Positions 46,501 to 54,246 of a stretch of 64,000 nt of DNA are shown piece by piece. Made by a program: the position numbers and the translations under genes. The stretch comes from Erythrobacter dokdonensis DSW-74. GTDB taxonomy: Bacteria > Pseudomonadota > Alphaproteobacteria > Sphingomonadales > Sphingomonadaceae. The notes beneath the pieces are model-generated. The model saw only the letters and a list, made by a program, of their open reading frames with translations. It did no database searches and had not been told where the DNA came from. Every line of letters begins with the position of its first letter. The first letter of the stretch is position 1. The stretch lies in contig NZ_LZYB01000008.1 of assembly GCF_001677335.1 (NCBI RefSeq), positions 124,001-188,000 on the forward strand. The letters run 5' to 3'.

Positions 46501-47781
46501 ATGTTTGACGGCGCGGCCGAGACGCTGTGGCGGCTCGCGGCGATCGAGGCATTCGACCTTACCGGCCCGGTCAACATAGCCGCGCGGGCGACAGGTACGC
46601 TGGCCGATCCGCGTATCGTCGGCACGCTCGCGACCGAGGACCTGACCGTCTCCAGCGCATTGACCGGCACCCGGATAACCGGGGTAAGCGGTACCGGGCG
46701 ATTTGCCGGCTCGCGGCTCGAGCTGACCCGTTTTAGCGGCGCTACGCCCGGCGGCGGCACGGTTTCCGGCAGTGGGACGATCGACCTTGCCAGCCTGAGC
46801 GCGACTCGCGGTCCCGGGATCGATCTGCGCGCATCGGTCAAGGGTGCACGACTGCTCGACGCCAATGGGCTGGAGGCGACCATTACCGGGCCCTTGCGGA
46901 TCGTCTCGAACGGTCTTGGCGGCACCATCGCCGGACGGGTCAAGATCGACCGCGCACGCTGGGCGCTGGGGATTGCCGCCGAGGACGTCGCGCTGCCGCA
47001 GATCGCCACGCGCGAGATCAACGGCGGGGATGGCCGTGCGCGCGAACGGGTGTCGGCGCGCGATGCGGCGTGGCGCTATCTCGTCAATGCCTCGGCCCCG
47101 AGCCGCGTTGCAGTGGAGGGCATGGGCCTTGACAGCGAATGGGGCATCGACATCGCCCTGCGCGGCACAGTGGACGATCCGCGTATCGGCGGTACTGCGC
47201 GGCTGGTGCGCGGTGACTATACTTTTGCGGGCAATCGCTTCGAACTGACTCGCGGCCGTATCCTGTTCGACGAGAACGAACCGATCGATCCGCGGCTCGA
47301 CATTCTTGCCGAAACCTCGCGCAACGGCACCAATGTCGACATCGCGATCACCGGCAATGCCCAGTCGCCCACCATTGCCTTCTCCTCGGAACCGGCGCTG
47401 CCGGAGGAGGAGATTCTCGCGCGGCTGCTATTCGGCGGGTCGGTTACCTCCTTGTCGGCAACAGACGCGCTGCAACTGGCCGCCGCGCTTGCCGCCTTGC
47501 AGGGCGGGGGCGCGGGACTCGATCCGATCGGCGAGTTGCGCAAGTCGATCGGGCTTGACCAGCTGCGCATCGTCGGCGCCGACCCACTGATCGGACGCGA
47601 GACCGGCGTGGCGCTGGGCAAGAATATCGGCCGGCGGGTCTATGTCGAACTGGTGACCGACGGACAGGGCTACAGCGCCACGACGGTGGAATATCGCATA
47701 ACCAGCTGGCTGGCGCTGCTCGGCACGGTCTCGACCATCGGGCGCGACAGCGTATTGGTCGAAGTCAGCCGCGATTACTGA
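43531..47781 (+). CDS. tamB: Translocation and assembly module protein TamB
   Basis: A 1416-residue AsmA-like/bridge-type protein spanning the periplasm. One N-terminal membrane anchor (about 28-46) is followed by more than 1000 residues of beta-helical repeats, and the C-terminal DUF490 domain (GDYTFAGNRFELTRGRILF, DPRLDILAETS, IAFSSEPALPEEEILARLLFG, then VGADPLIGRETGVALGKNI). It partners TamA in outer-membrane protein insertion and may carry phospholipids. Its ATG overlaps the tamA stop. The 43 bases after the stop hold no evident terminator. Confidence 0.95.
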   Translation: MSVADDLSPDLASDDPPARAKRVWAKRLGWALALLLAPLVLVAGFLSTPIGKRFIADQIAAVAPASGLRFTVGRIEGDVYRTAMLRDVRVSDPQGVFLTIPEVALDWRPLNWLWSGLDIREVTARRGRLTRLPELLPGDPDAPLLPDFDIRIDRLAIEGLVIGEGVATSRAEQADLQARVDIRAGRVLIDAKAKFGARDRFALLLDAEPDGDRFDLEADYRAPAGGVLAGLAGLDAGYDARVAGDGTWRRWRGTAVARQLPSEGSGPESQPAVAAFRISNDAGKYGVLGQLRPRFASDDLGARALGERVSLAASFTLEDSVMEGKAALITRAFDLRGAGVVDLAENAVDGARTSLTLRDPGLLGEDWRFEDARLAADLSGRFRDLAIDHRLSLGRLLAPGVEAEDLVQEGLARFDGDTLSVPLALTAARIVTGNALADPRLVKGRVTGTLVYDLARQRLSADAARIAFPGLEATLALRGDIPAGAYALAGPVTARGLKVDKAGEVTANAKILAKFGPAVPWSLRANLAGVLSKVSNATLADLAGEQIRFTGSLGTGADQPLVLRDVVIASAKLDARLDSKVVPGSDGARTTLAGSGRQAQYGPFTIDAELAADGPRAVLVLADPYPAAGLQDVRIALAPSAEGFALDIEGGSLLGPFEGRLGLILPESGPTRIGIEQLSVYRTRVSGDVVLDEAGVSGDLALAGGGLDGTVSFRPQSGGALGFAVDLDADDAAFGGKVPISIARASIRATGRYAEGDTRIDADISGEGLAYGALYIASFTADAKIAGGRGKVTGGIAGRRADRFALTFDADVAPDRIAAVARGQYAGTAISMPRRAVLTQQEGGGWRLEQTQFGFGRGYAIAEGVLGGQETALEVKFARMPLRLLDLAGGDLGLGGQLSGIIDYRQFGDGPPSAKARVRIDRFSRAGLVLSSKPVGVLGVIDLNAERLTAAARLTEDDARLGDIAVRITDFPEDGNIGTKLMNGRLVARLMFDGAAETLWRLAAIEAFDLTGPVNIAARATGTLADPRIVGTLATEDLTVSSALTGTRITGVSGTGRFAGSRLELTRFSGATPGGGTVSGSGTIDLASLSATRGPGIDLRASVKGARLLDANGLEATITGPLRIVSNGLGGTIAGRVKIDRARWALGIAAEDVALPQIATREINGGDGRARERVSARDAAWRYLVNASAPSRVAVEGMGLDSEWGIDIALRGTVDDPRIGGTARLVRGDYTFAGNRFELTRGRILFDENEPIDPRLDILAETSRNGTNVDIAITGNAQSPTIAFSSEPALPEEEILARLLFGGSVTSLSATDALQLAAALAALQGGGAGLDPIGELRKSIGLDQLRIVGADPLIGRETGVALGKNIGRRVYVELVTDGQGYSATTVEYRITSWLALLGTVSTIGRDSVLVEVSRDY

Positions 47782-47824
47782 TGTTCTGCCGCACGCGTTC
47801 TCCTGGCCGCCGCGACTGTTTCCG

Positions 47825-48457
47825 TCACTCGGCCCCGCTCATGTAGAGTGCGGCCTCGGCGGCGCGTCTGCGCACCAGACCCTTGAGCACCCGGCCACCC
47901 GCGCGGTTCCAGCGGGCAAATTCGCGCACCGCACCTGCGTAGTCGAGGGCGCGGTGCCTTTGGGTCAGAGTCGCGCGGGCGATCGCGCCGGTGTTGTAGT
48001 GGAAGCTGACCAGCGCATCGAATTGCGGCTGCGTGGTGGGCGCATCGCCAATGGCCGTGCGGACCTCGGCAGCGTAGCGGACCAGATCATCGGCCAGCCG
48101 CGCGTCGCACTGGTCCTGTGTCCAGAGAGTGCCGGGACCGATCCGCCCGCCATGGACATGATCGCGGCCCGTCGCGCCCCAGCCGATGGTCCACGGCTCT
48201 GCCCCGGTACCGGGATCGGGATAGGCTTCCACCAGTCCGTCGGTGCGCAGCCGTGCGCAGCCTTCAAAACGCTTGATGAGCGCGATCCCGGCGGAACCGA
48301 CCATGCGCTGGGCAGCCGGGTCAGAGGCCGTTGCAAAACCATCGGGAATACAACGCTCGTCCTTTTCGCGAGGGGCAGGCGTGCCACCATCGGCGGCAGA
48401 TATGGCGAACAGGCGGCGGACAACGGCCAGCAGGGGAGAGGGGAACTGATATTGCAT
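47825..48457 (-). CDS. GH24 lysozyme-like muramidase
   Basis: A 210-residue phage-type (RrrD/endolysin-like) lysozyme. The catalytic core begins IALIKRFEGCARL with Glu65, then YPDPGTGAEPWTIGWGAT with Asp81 and Thr90, fitting the Glu-Asp-Thr arrangement of GH24. It would cleave peptidoglycan. The 55 residues before the core include a moderately hydrophobic segment (about 7-20) that could be a weak signal or signal-anchor. There are no other phage genes near it, so it is probably domesticated. It is divergent from an XRE regulator and convergent with tamB. ATG at 48457 is preferred over one 18 codons earlier. Confidence 0.88.
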   Translation of the reverse strand: MQYQFPSPLLAVVRRLFAISAADGGTPAPREKDERCIPDGFATASDPAAQRMVGSAGIALIKRFEGCARLRTDGLVEAYPDPGTGAEPWTIGWGATGRDHVHGGRIGPGTLWTQDQCDARLADDLVRYAAEVRTAIGDAPTTQPQFDALVSFHYNTGAIARATLTQRHRALDYAGAVREFARWNRAGGRVLKGLVRRRAAEAALYMSGAE

Positions 48458-48557
48458 GACAGCACCTCGAAACAGGGAAGGGAGCGGACGAGGTGCGGGA
48501 ATTAGGCACAATCTGGGCGAGTAGGAAAATACTTCGGGTCTTCGCGTGCCGACAGCG

Positions 48558-48611
48558 CTGTAAAGAGCTCTTGACTGACAAGAGCTCTTTACAGTAAAGA
48601 ACTCTTGTCAG
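48558..48611. promoter_or_regulatory. Operator cluster: 16-bp inverted repeat plus third half-degenerate copy, over a promoter
   Basis: CTGTAAAGAGCTCTTG (48558-48573) and its exact reverse complement (48579-48594) are separated by 5 bases; each arm holds the self-palindrome AAGAGCTCTT. A third copy, GTAAAGAACTCTTGTCAG, follows at 48594-48611. TTGACT (48571-48576) and TAAAGA (48595-48600), 18 bases apart, could form a + strand promoter for the XRE gene embedded in the sites. Most simply these are operators of the XRE regulator, placed also to control the divergent lysozyme. Confidence 0.7.
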
Positions 48612-48695
48612 GCCCGAATCGCCTAAGGAAAAGTCCCTCAGGCGCGGTGGGCGGGACGCAGACACCGAACAACTCTCTCTGGCAAAGCCCGAAAC

Positions 48696-48902
48696 TTGGA
48701 AAATCGCGTGAAATCCTTTCGTGAAAGCCGCGGCTGGAGCCAGGGCGAACTCGCCCGCCGGCTCGGGGTATCGCGCCAGACGATCAATGCGGTGGAGACG
48801 GACAAATACGATCCCTCGCTACCGCTCGCGCTGCGCATGGCGCGGTTGTTCGGTGTTGCCGTGCCGGAACTGTTTATCGATCACTGGGAGCCCGATGAAT
48901 GA
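48696..48902 (+). CDS. Small XRE-family transcriptional regulator
   Basis: A 68-residue helix-turn-helix protein, almost all DNA-binding domain: FRESRGWSQGELARRLGVSRQTINAVETDKYDPSLPLALRMARLF. The TTG at 48696 is chosen because MENRVKSFRE matches the usual N-terminus of this short subfamily; GTG at 48708 is an alternative. It overlaps the membrane protein gene by 4 bases, a common pairing in which the regulator controls its own operon. Operators at 48558-48611 are probably its targets. Confidence 0.92.
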   Translation: MENRVKSFRESRGWSQGELARRLGVSRQTINAVETDKYDPSLPLALRMARLFGVAVPELFIDHWEPDE

Positions 48903-49555
48903 TGACCGAACAAGAAACTCCACCGTCAACCCCGTGGCTGCGCAAGCTTGTCATTCCCGGACTGATCGGGGGAGTTGCGGGCTTCACCGCGAGTTTTGCG
49001 CTCATGCGGTTCATAGACAGCGAAACCGTAGGCGGACTCGATACCTCCGCAACCGTCGCCGCATTGGTCGGGGCGCTCTATCTTTTGGCTGCTTTCAGCA
49101 TCCTCGTCGGAACGGCCAACCCCGGACTGGGGGCCCGGTTCCTCAATGTCGAGGATGCCGACGAACTGCGCGAACAGAAGCGGGTCTTGCTGTACTCGGG
49201 GGGAGCAATGCTGTTGTGGGGGATAGCGCTGCTGGCGCTGGCGCTTGCGGCGCCTGACGGTCCGCTGCCGCAGGGCGTTGCGCTGGTGCTGGGCGGTGGC
49301 GGCCTGGTGCTTGGCACGGCGTTTTCGGTGCTGGTCTATCGCGGGTCCGACGAACTGATGCTGGCGGTCAATCTGGAGGCCAGTGCGCTGACCTATGGTC
49401 TGGTGCTGCTGGTCGTGGGGTTCTGGGCGATGCTCGCGCATCTCGGATACGTGACCGGTCCGCAGCCGCTTGACTTGCTGACGACGTTCTATGTGCTGGT
49501 GCTGGTGGCGAGCTTCGTCGTCATCGGGCGGCGTGGGATGCTGGCGATCCGCTGA
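48899..49555 (+). CDS. Multi-pass membrane protein of unknown function, paired with XRE regulator
   Basis: A 218-residue inner-membrane protein with about six hydrophobic segments (about 16-36, 48-67, 97-115, 121-141, 160-180, 190-210). A short loop LNVEDADELREQKR between segments is acidic. The arrangement of a short XRE regulator followed by such a membrane protein recurs in bacteria, but I know of no proven function. Start at tandem ATG codons (48899/48902). It ends at a strong terminator. Confidence 0.85.
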   Translation: MMTEQETPPSTPWLRKLVIPGLIGGVAGFTASFALMRFIDSETVGGLDTSATVAALVGALYLLAAFSILVGTANPGLGARFLNVEDADELREQKRVLLYSGGAMLLWGIALLALALAAPDGPLPQGVALVLGGGGLVLGTAFSVLVYRGSDELMLAVNLEASALTYGLVLLVVGFWAMLAHLGYVTGPQPLDLLTTFYVLVLVASFVVIGRRGMLAIR

Positions 49556-49571
49556 TCATTCGTACCGGGAC

Positions 49572-49614
49572 AAAGAAAAGGGGGCGCCTGCGGATTGCAG
49601 ACGCCCCCATTTTC
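49572..49614. terminator. Bidirectional rho-independent terminator
   Basis: GGGGGCG/CGCCCCC, one mismatch, then CTGC/GCAG with a GGATT loop; A-rich on the left and ATTTT on the right. It serves the membrane-protein operon and the convergent autotransporter gene. Confidence 0.9.
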
Positions 49615-49631
49615 GTTCCCGGAGAGCGCGA

Positions 49632-52600
49632 TCAGAAGCGGTAGGACGCCTTGGCGCTTACCACCTGGGCGCTTGCGGTGTCGCGACCGATGGTGGTGTC
49701 AAAGCCGACACCGACCTGGACCGGACCCTGGCCAGCATGTGCCCATACGCCCAATTCGACCCAGTTCGAATCAGCCTGGTCGATCACGAAGTTCGCATTG
49801 GGCCCGATGCCCTGGGCAAAGTTGGCTCCCAGAAGCTGCGGACCATCCTCGAATTCGTGGACATATTGCGCGGTGGCATTGATCGAGATGCCAGAGCTCT
49901 TGCGCGCGAAGTCCACACCCGCGCGGGCCTGGGTGCTGGTGAAGTTCTGACGATCGATCACCAGACCGAGCGACCCGCCGGTTTCGCGCACGGTCGAAAG
50001 ATCGACGCTCGCATAGCGACCTTCGACACCGGGCGAGAAGGTCCCGATGCCGGTTTCCAGATCCCACGACACGCCAAGTGCACCCGAAATCAACAGATCA
50101 TCGGTGGAGGATTCGAGCGTCTGGCCGCCGGTCAGGAACGATACCTGGCGGTTGATGTCGAAGCCCATAGTGCCCATGCTGAACTGGCCGTCGATGGTCG
50201 GGCCGTTTTCGAGGCGATGACGCGCATACAGCGAGGCTGCATAGGTGTCGCTCTTGACCTGCTGTCCACGCGGCGCGGTCGCTTCAACCGAGTTGAAGAA
50301 GCCCGAAAGACCGATCATGGTGCTGTCGCTGGGATAGAACTCGATACCACCCGACACGTAGACACCGGTAACGTCGCTCTGCGCCGCAAAGCCCGGGTAG
50401 GAGTCGAACTCGCCCGCCACAAGGCCGCCAGCCAGGAAGATGGCAACGTTGTCGGGCAGGTCAGCCTCGGTCATCTCGGTTTCGGTGCCGCTCTGCAGGG
50501 CCATCACATCGGCAGCCAAGGGCTGGCCAAAGGGCGACAGACCAACCTGAACGGCGTTCAGCGGCGCACCGATCATGGCAATCTTGCCACCTGCTTCGCT
50601 GCGATCCGAAATGCGCATCCGGGTGTCGTTGAAGTTCTGCAGGGTGTTGATCGTCTGGGCCGACAGCGAACGGACAGTCTGTTCGGTGAAGGGCGCCAGA
50701 TTGGTGAAGGTGCTCCGGATCGTGTCAGTATCGGCGAAGTCGAGTGCGTAGATATCCGACACAGCACCATTCGAACGGTTCTGGTCGAACAGCTGGGCAT
50801 AGGCGCGCTGGCTCGGATCCGTATTGTCGATCACCGAGGTGTAGCTCGCCGCCTCGATTTCCATCAGCACGGCGTTCTCTTCGTAGATGAAGGTCTGGCT
50901 GAGGATGGCCGAGATGGTGGTCTCGGTGAAGGCACCGGTCACCCCGCCGTCAGCGGTGAGGATGGTGAACTGGCGACCGTTACCGTTGACCTGCTGGCCC
51001 AGACCGATGCCGAGGCCGACTACGCCGCCGACATTGGCGATGCCGGTCACCGCGATGCGGTCCGAATCGCCGCTGGCGGTGATGTCGGCAAGGAAGGTGC
51101 TTCCCGAGGACATCACCAGGTTACCGTCGATGGTGAGCGTGCCGGTGGTGCCCATGGTCGCAGGCGACAGGATTCCGGTGATGCTGGTCACGAAGGGCGC
51201 GGTGACTGTCCCGGTACCGCCCAGCATGCCGGCGAACAGCGTGTAGTCACCGACCGAGTTCAGCTCACCATTGACCGTCGTGGTGCCGCCGAACTGGTTG
51301 ATGTCGATCAGCGAGGTCAGATCGCCGCCGCTGGCGACGTTGAGACCGGCGTTGCCGCGGATCGTCAGCTTGTCGATCGTCACCGCGCTGGAGAGCGTGG
51401 TGGTGCCGTTCTGGCTGAGGGTCACGTCGAAATAGCGCGGGTCGACATTGACCGCCGCATCGGCACTGACCACCGGGTCGATGTTGTTCGGAACAAAGCC
51501 GCTCGCGCCCGGCAGGCCGTTGGCGAGGGTCGGGGCGGGCAGGCCGTCGACGCCGTTGGCTTCGCCGTTCTGGGCCGCTTCTTCGGGCTGGTCGAGCATC
51601 ACCAAACCGCGGCCGGCATTGTCGGCGTTGGCGAGATCAAAGGTCGCCGGGCTTGCGGCGTTTTCGCCGCCGGCGATCGCGGTGATGTCCAGTTCGCCGC
51701 GGTTGTTGGTCACAGTCACCTCGCCCGCGGTGGAGGACGGGGTTGGCGTCGGCGTCGGGAAGGTACCTTCGGTGACGCCGGTGGCAAGATCGGTGCAGAA
51801 ATCGCCCGGGCTTTCAAACTCGACACAGACTGCGCCCCAATCGCCCTCGGTGCCGTTAAGGCCCTGCTCCGGCGTGGTCGGCAGGCCGTTGACGATCTGC
51901 CCGTCGGCATTGATCACGCGGTACATCGGGTCGAGCAGCGTCACCCAGTGATCCGGGTCTTCCCAATCGCCGTTGCCCGCCTTGGCGCCGACATAGCGAT
52001 AGGGATTGGTTTCGACGATATACTGCCAGTAGAGCGACAGCGGCTGGTAGAAACTGGTAGTGCCGATCGAGCTGAACGGCACGTTGAACAGGCGCGAACC
52101 GCCCGACAGCACGCCGATGATCAGGTCTTCGTTGGTGATCGCGTTGTTTGCCGCGTCGAGCACCAGCGGGCCGCCCGAATCGCCGCCGGCCGTGGTCCCT
52201 TCATTGGGCAGGGCATCGTCACGGAAAACGTTGATGTCCTGAACGAAATTCCGCTCCTGCGAGTCGAAGTCGAGCTGGTAGAGGTTCTGCGTCAGGCTGT
52301 TGCCGGCACCGAACAGCACCGCATTGCGGTCCGACAGCGAGAAAAATCCGCCGAGCATATTCTCGGCCGCGCGGCGGCGGAAATCGATGCCTTCGACCGA
52401 GCCCTGGAAGGCATTGCCCGTGCCGCCGTAGCCGACGATGTTGACATGATAGCCAGTGCCCGTGACCGGATCGATCGCTTCGGGCGCGGGCAGGGTGCTG
52501 AACAGCATCGCCCACATCGGGATGCCCACGGCCGGCGTGTCGAGGCTGGCAAGCGCGATGTCGGCCTCGATGAAGCCTCCCGCCGCCGGGTTCTGCAGCG

Positions 52601-53018
52601 AGCGCGGATCGTAGAAGATGCGGTTGATGTTGAACACCTTGAGCGCCGGATTGCTCTGGCCGGTGCCGAACCAGTTGAGAATGCCCGGGAACGCATCGAA
52701 GTTGAACCCGACCGCGGCCCGGAACGTCTCGCCATCATAAGCAGTGTCGGGGCGCGTGTTCACGCAGTGGGCCGCGAACAGTACGGTGCGCGGATTGATA
52801 AGCGAGCCGGTGCAGATCCCGATCCCGCCGCTTCCCACCTGGTTGGTGATGATCATGCCGACGCCTTCGAACGCTTCCTCGTCGTCGACGATTTCCTCGG
52901 AGTCCGTCGTTTCGTTGGGAACGATGGCAAGCGCCGGGGTCGCCGTGGCAGCGGCGGCCAAAGCGAGCGTGGCCGAGCCGGCGAGCAAGATGCGGCGGCT
53001 AGTGTCGGTAATTTTCAT
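49632..53018 (-). CDS. Autotransporter with trypsin-like serine protease passenger
   Basis: A 1128-residue type V secreted protein. A signal peptide ends near TPALA (about 31). An N-terminal chymotrypsin-fold protease follows with His84 (FAAHC), Asp153 (EADIALASLD) and Ser281 (TTAGGDSGGPL); Cys69 and Cys85 likely bridge. A PTPTPTP linker leads to a beta-helical passenger with autotransporter-associated repeats (about 560-760; VNVASGGDL, GTLTIDGNLVMSSGSTFLADIT). The C-terminal barrel (about 850-1128) ends AKASYRF with terminal Phe. ATG at 53018 follows AAGGGG; an upstream in-frame extension has no signal peptide. The protease may act at the surface or release the passenger. Substrate unknown. 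Confidence 0.93.
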   Translation of the reverse strand: MKITDTSRRILLAGSATLALAAAATATPALAIVPNETTDSEEIVDDEEAFEGVGMIITNQVGSGGIGICTGSLINPRTVLFAAHCVNTRPDTAYDGETFRAAVGFNFDAFPGILNWFGTGQSNPALKVFNINRIFYDPRSLQNPAAGGFIEADIALASLDTPAVGIPMWAMLFSTLPAPEAIDPVTGTGYHVNIVGYGGTGNAFQGSVEGIDFRRRAAENMLGGFFSLSDRNAVLFGAGNSLTQNLYQLDFDSQERNFVQDINVFRDDALPNEGTTAGGDSGGPLVLDAANNAITNEDLIIGVLSGGSRLFNVPFSSIGTTSFYQPLSLYWQYIVETNPYRYVGAKAGNGDWEDPDHWVTLLDPMYRVINADGQIVNGLPTTPEQGLNGTEGDWGAVCVEFESPGDFCTDLATGVTEGTFPTPTPTPSSTAGEVTVTNNRGELDITAIAGGENAASPATFDLANADNAGRGLVMLDQPEEAAQNGEANGVDGLPAPTLANGLPGASGFVPNNIDPVVSADAAVNVDPRYFDVTLSQNGTTTLSSAVTIDKLTIRGNAGLNVASGGDLTSLIDINQFGGTTTVNGELNSVGDYTLFAGMLGGTGTVTAPFVTSITGILSPATMGTTGTLTIDGNLVMSSGSTFLADITASGDSDRIAVTGIANVGGVVGLGIGLGQQVNGNGRQFTILTADGGVTGAFTETTISAILSQTFIYEENAVLMEIEAASYTSVIDNTDPSQRAYAQLFDQNRSNGAVSDIYALDFADTDTIRSTFTNLAPFTEQTVRSLSAQTINTLQNFNDTRMRISDRSEAGGKIAMIGAPLNAVQVGLSPFGQPLAADVMALQSGTETEMTEADLPDNVAIFLAGGLVAGEFDSYPGFAAQSDVTGVYVSGGIEFYPSDSTMIGLSGFFNSVEATAPRGQQVKSDTYAASLYARHRLENGPTIDGQFSMGTMGFDINRQVSFLTGGQTLESSTDDLLISGALGVSWDLETGIGTFSPGVEGRYASVDLSTVRETGGSLGLVIDRQNFTSTQARAGVDFARKSSGISINATAQYVHEFEDGPQLLGANFAQGIGPNANFVIDQADSNWVELGVWAHAGQGPVQVGVGFDTTIGRDTASAQVVSAKASYRF

Positions 53019-53148
53019 GTTAACCCCTTTGTGATTTCGTGCGCCGAGGCATGGCGCCAAGGGGCGGCACGTTAACGTTTCAATCCCGCATGACAATTGG
53101 AAAAAACGCAATTTTCCGGGATTGTCTTTAAGGCGTTGCAGCGCAGCC

Positions 53149-54111
53149 TCAACGCACGGCAAGAAACGTCGTGTAGGCCGCATAAAGCACAAGCAAAAGT
53201 GCAGCTTCGAGCCGTGACAGCTTCCAGCCGCTGCGCAATTGCACGATCAGCAGCATTGTCACGCCAGCCAGGACCCAGATATCGATCCGCGCGATCTCGG
53301 CTGGTACCGCGATCGGATGGATGGTTGCAGTGACCCCCAGGATGCCGCACAGATTGTAGATGTTCGAGCCGACCACGTTGCCGAGCGCCACATCGCCATG
53401 TTTCCGGAAGACTGCGACAACACAGGCGATGAGTTCGGGCAGGGAGGTGCCGATCGCGACCACGGTCAGGCCGATAACGCTTTGCGATACCCCTGCTGCT
53501 GCGGCGAGCACCACCGCGCCGTCAACCAGCAGCCGCGCACCGAAAATTGCCGCCGCCAGTCCAGCGAGGATCATGCCGCCGAGAACCACAGGGCCGGTAT
53601 CGGGCGGCACCGGGCGATCCTCGGCTTCGGCCTCGTGGCGGCGTGCTTCGTCGTCATGTGCGGCGCTTTCCGACTTGTAGGCCCACCAGATGTAACCCGC
53701 GAGCGCCGCCGCCAGCACCAGCCCCGGCACCAGACCTATCACTCCGAGCATCACTGCCCCGGTCGCCAGCAGGGTCGCACCGCCCATGGCCAGTGCATCC
53801 CGCTTGAACGAGGCCGGATTGACCGCAATCGGCGCGACAAGCCCCGCGACCCCCAGGATCAGCAGCATGTTGGCGATATTCGAGCCCACGACATTGCCGA
53901 CCGCGATCCCAGGCGCACCTTCGAGCGCGGCCTGGACGCTGGTTGCCAGTTCGGGCATCGAGGTGCCGAAGCCGACGATGGTCAGCCCCGCGAGCAGCGG
54001 CGAAATTCCGATCCGCGCCGCCATCCCGACCGCGCCGCGCACCAGCAATTCGCCGCCCAGCGCAAGCAGGACAAGGCCTCCGGCCACCAGCAGGATCGAA
54101 TTGGTCATCAC
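53149..54111 (-). CDS. Calcium/sodium antiporter (CaCA family)
   Basis: A 320-residue inner-membrane cation exchanger. Two inverted repeats carry the hallmark alpha motifs: GLTIVGFGTSMPELATSVQAA (about 42-62) and GLTVVAIGTSLPELIACVVAV (about 215-235). Ten hydrophobic segments and an acidic, His-containing cytoplasmic loop (KSESAAHDDEARRHEAEAEDR) between the halves. YrbG-like. Probably exports Ca2+ in exchange for Na+ or H+. The 130 bases between it and the autotransporter start hold no strong element. Confidence 0.94.
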   Translation of the reverse strand: MMTNSILLVAGGLVLLALGGELLVRGAVGMAARIGISPLLAGLTIVGFGTSMPELATSVQAALEGAPGIAVGNVVGSNIANMLLILGVAGLVAPIAVNPASFKRDALAMGGATLLATGAVMLGVIGLVPGLVLAAALAGYIWWAYKSESAAHDDEARRHEAEAEDRPVPPDTGPVVLGGMILAGLAAAIFGARLLVDGAVVLAAAAGVSQSVIGLTVVAIGTSLPELIACVVAVFRKHGDVALGNVVGSNIYNLCGILGVTATIHPIAVPAEIARIDIWVLAGVTMLLIVQLRSGWKLSRLEAALLLVLYAAYTTFLAVR

Positions 54112-54184
54112 GTCCCCAAGCGTTGCCTTTGTCGCAGGCCCCTAGCGCAGCGCGGTAGACGGCGAAAGGCGCGGCCCTTGCAAA

Positions 54185-54223
54185 AAAAGCGGAGCGCAAA
54201 AGCGGGGTGCAAAAGCGGGACGC
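54185..54223. repeat. Three 13-bp tandem repeats
   Basis: AAAAGCGGAGCGC, AAAAGCGGGGTGC and AAAAGCGGGACGC lie in direct succession between the antiporter start and the end of the next gene. Possible slippage product or weak binding array; no function recognised. Confidence 0.8.
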
Positions 54224-54246
54224 AGGCAAGCGCTCCTTCGCGCAGG

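Noticed and set aside
47825-49555. Prophage remnant
   Set aside because: Only a lysozyme and a small XRE regulator suggest phage; there are no structural, integrase or attachment sequences and composition matches the surroundings.
49491-53075. Very long open frame (over 1100 codons) on the plus strand opposite the autotransporter
   Set aside because: It is antisense to a gene with a clear signal peptide, catalytic triad and barrel. High-GC codon bias keeps the opposite frame free of stops, and the translation (His/Arg/Asp-rich) resembles no protein.
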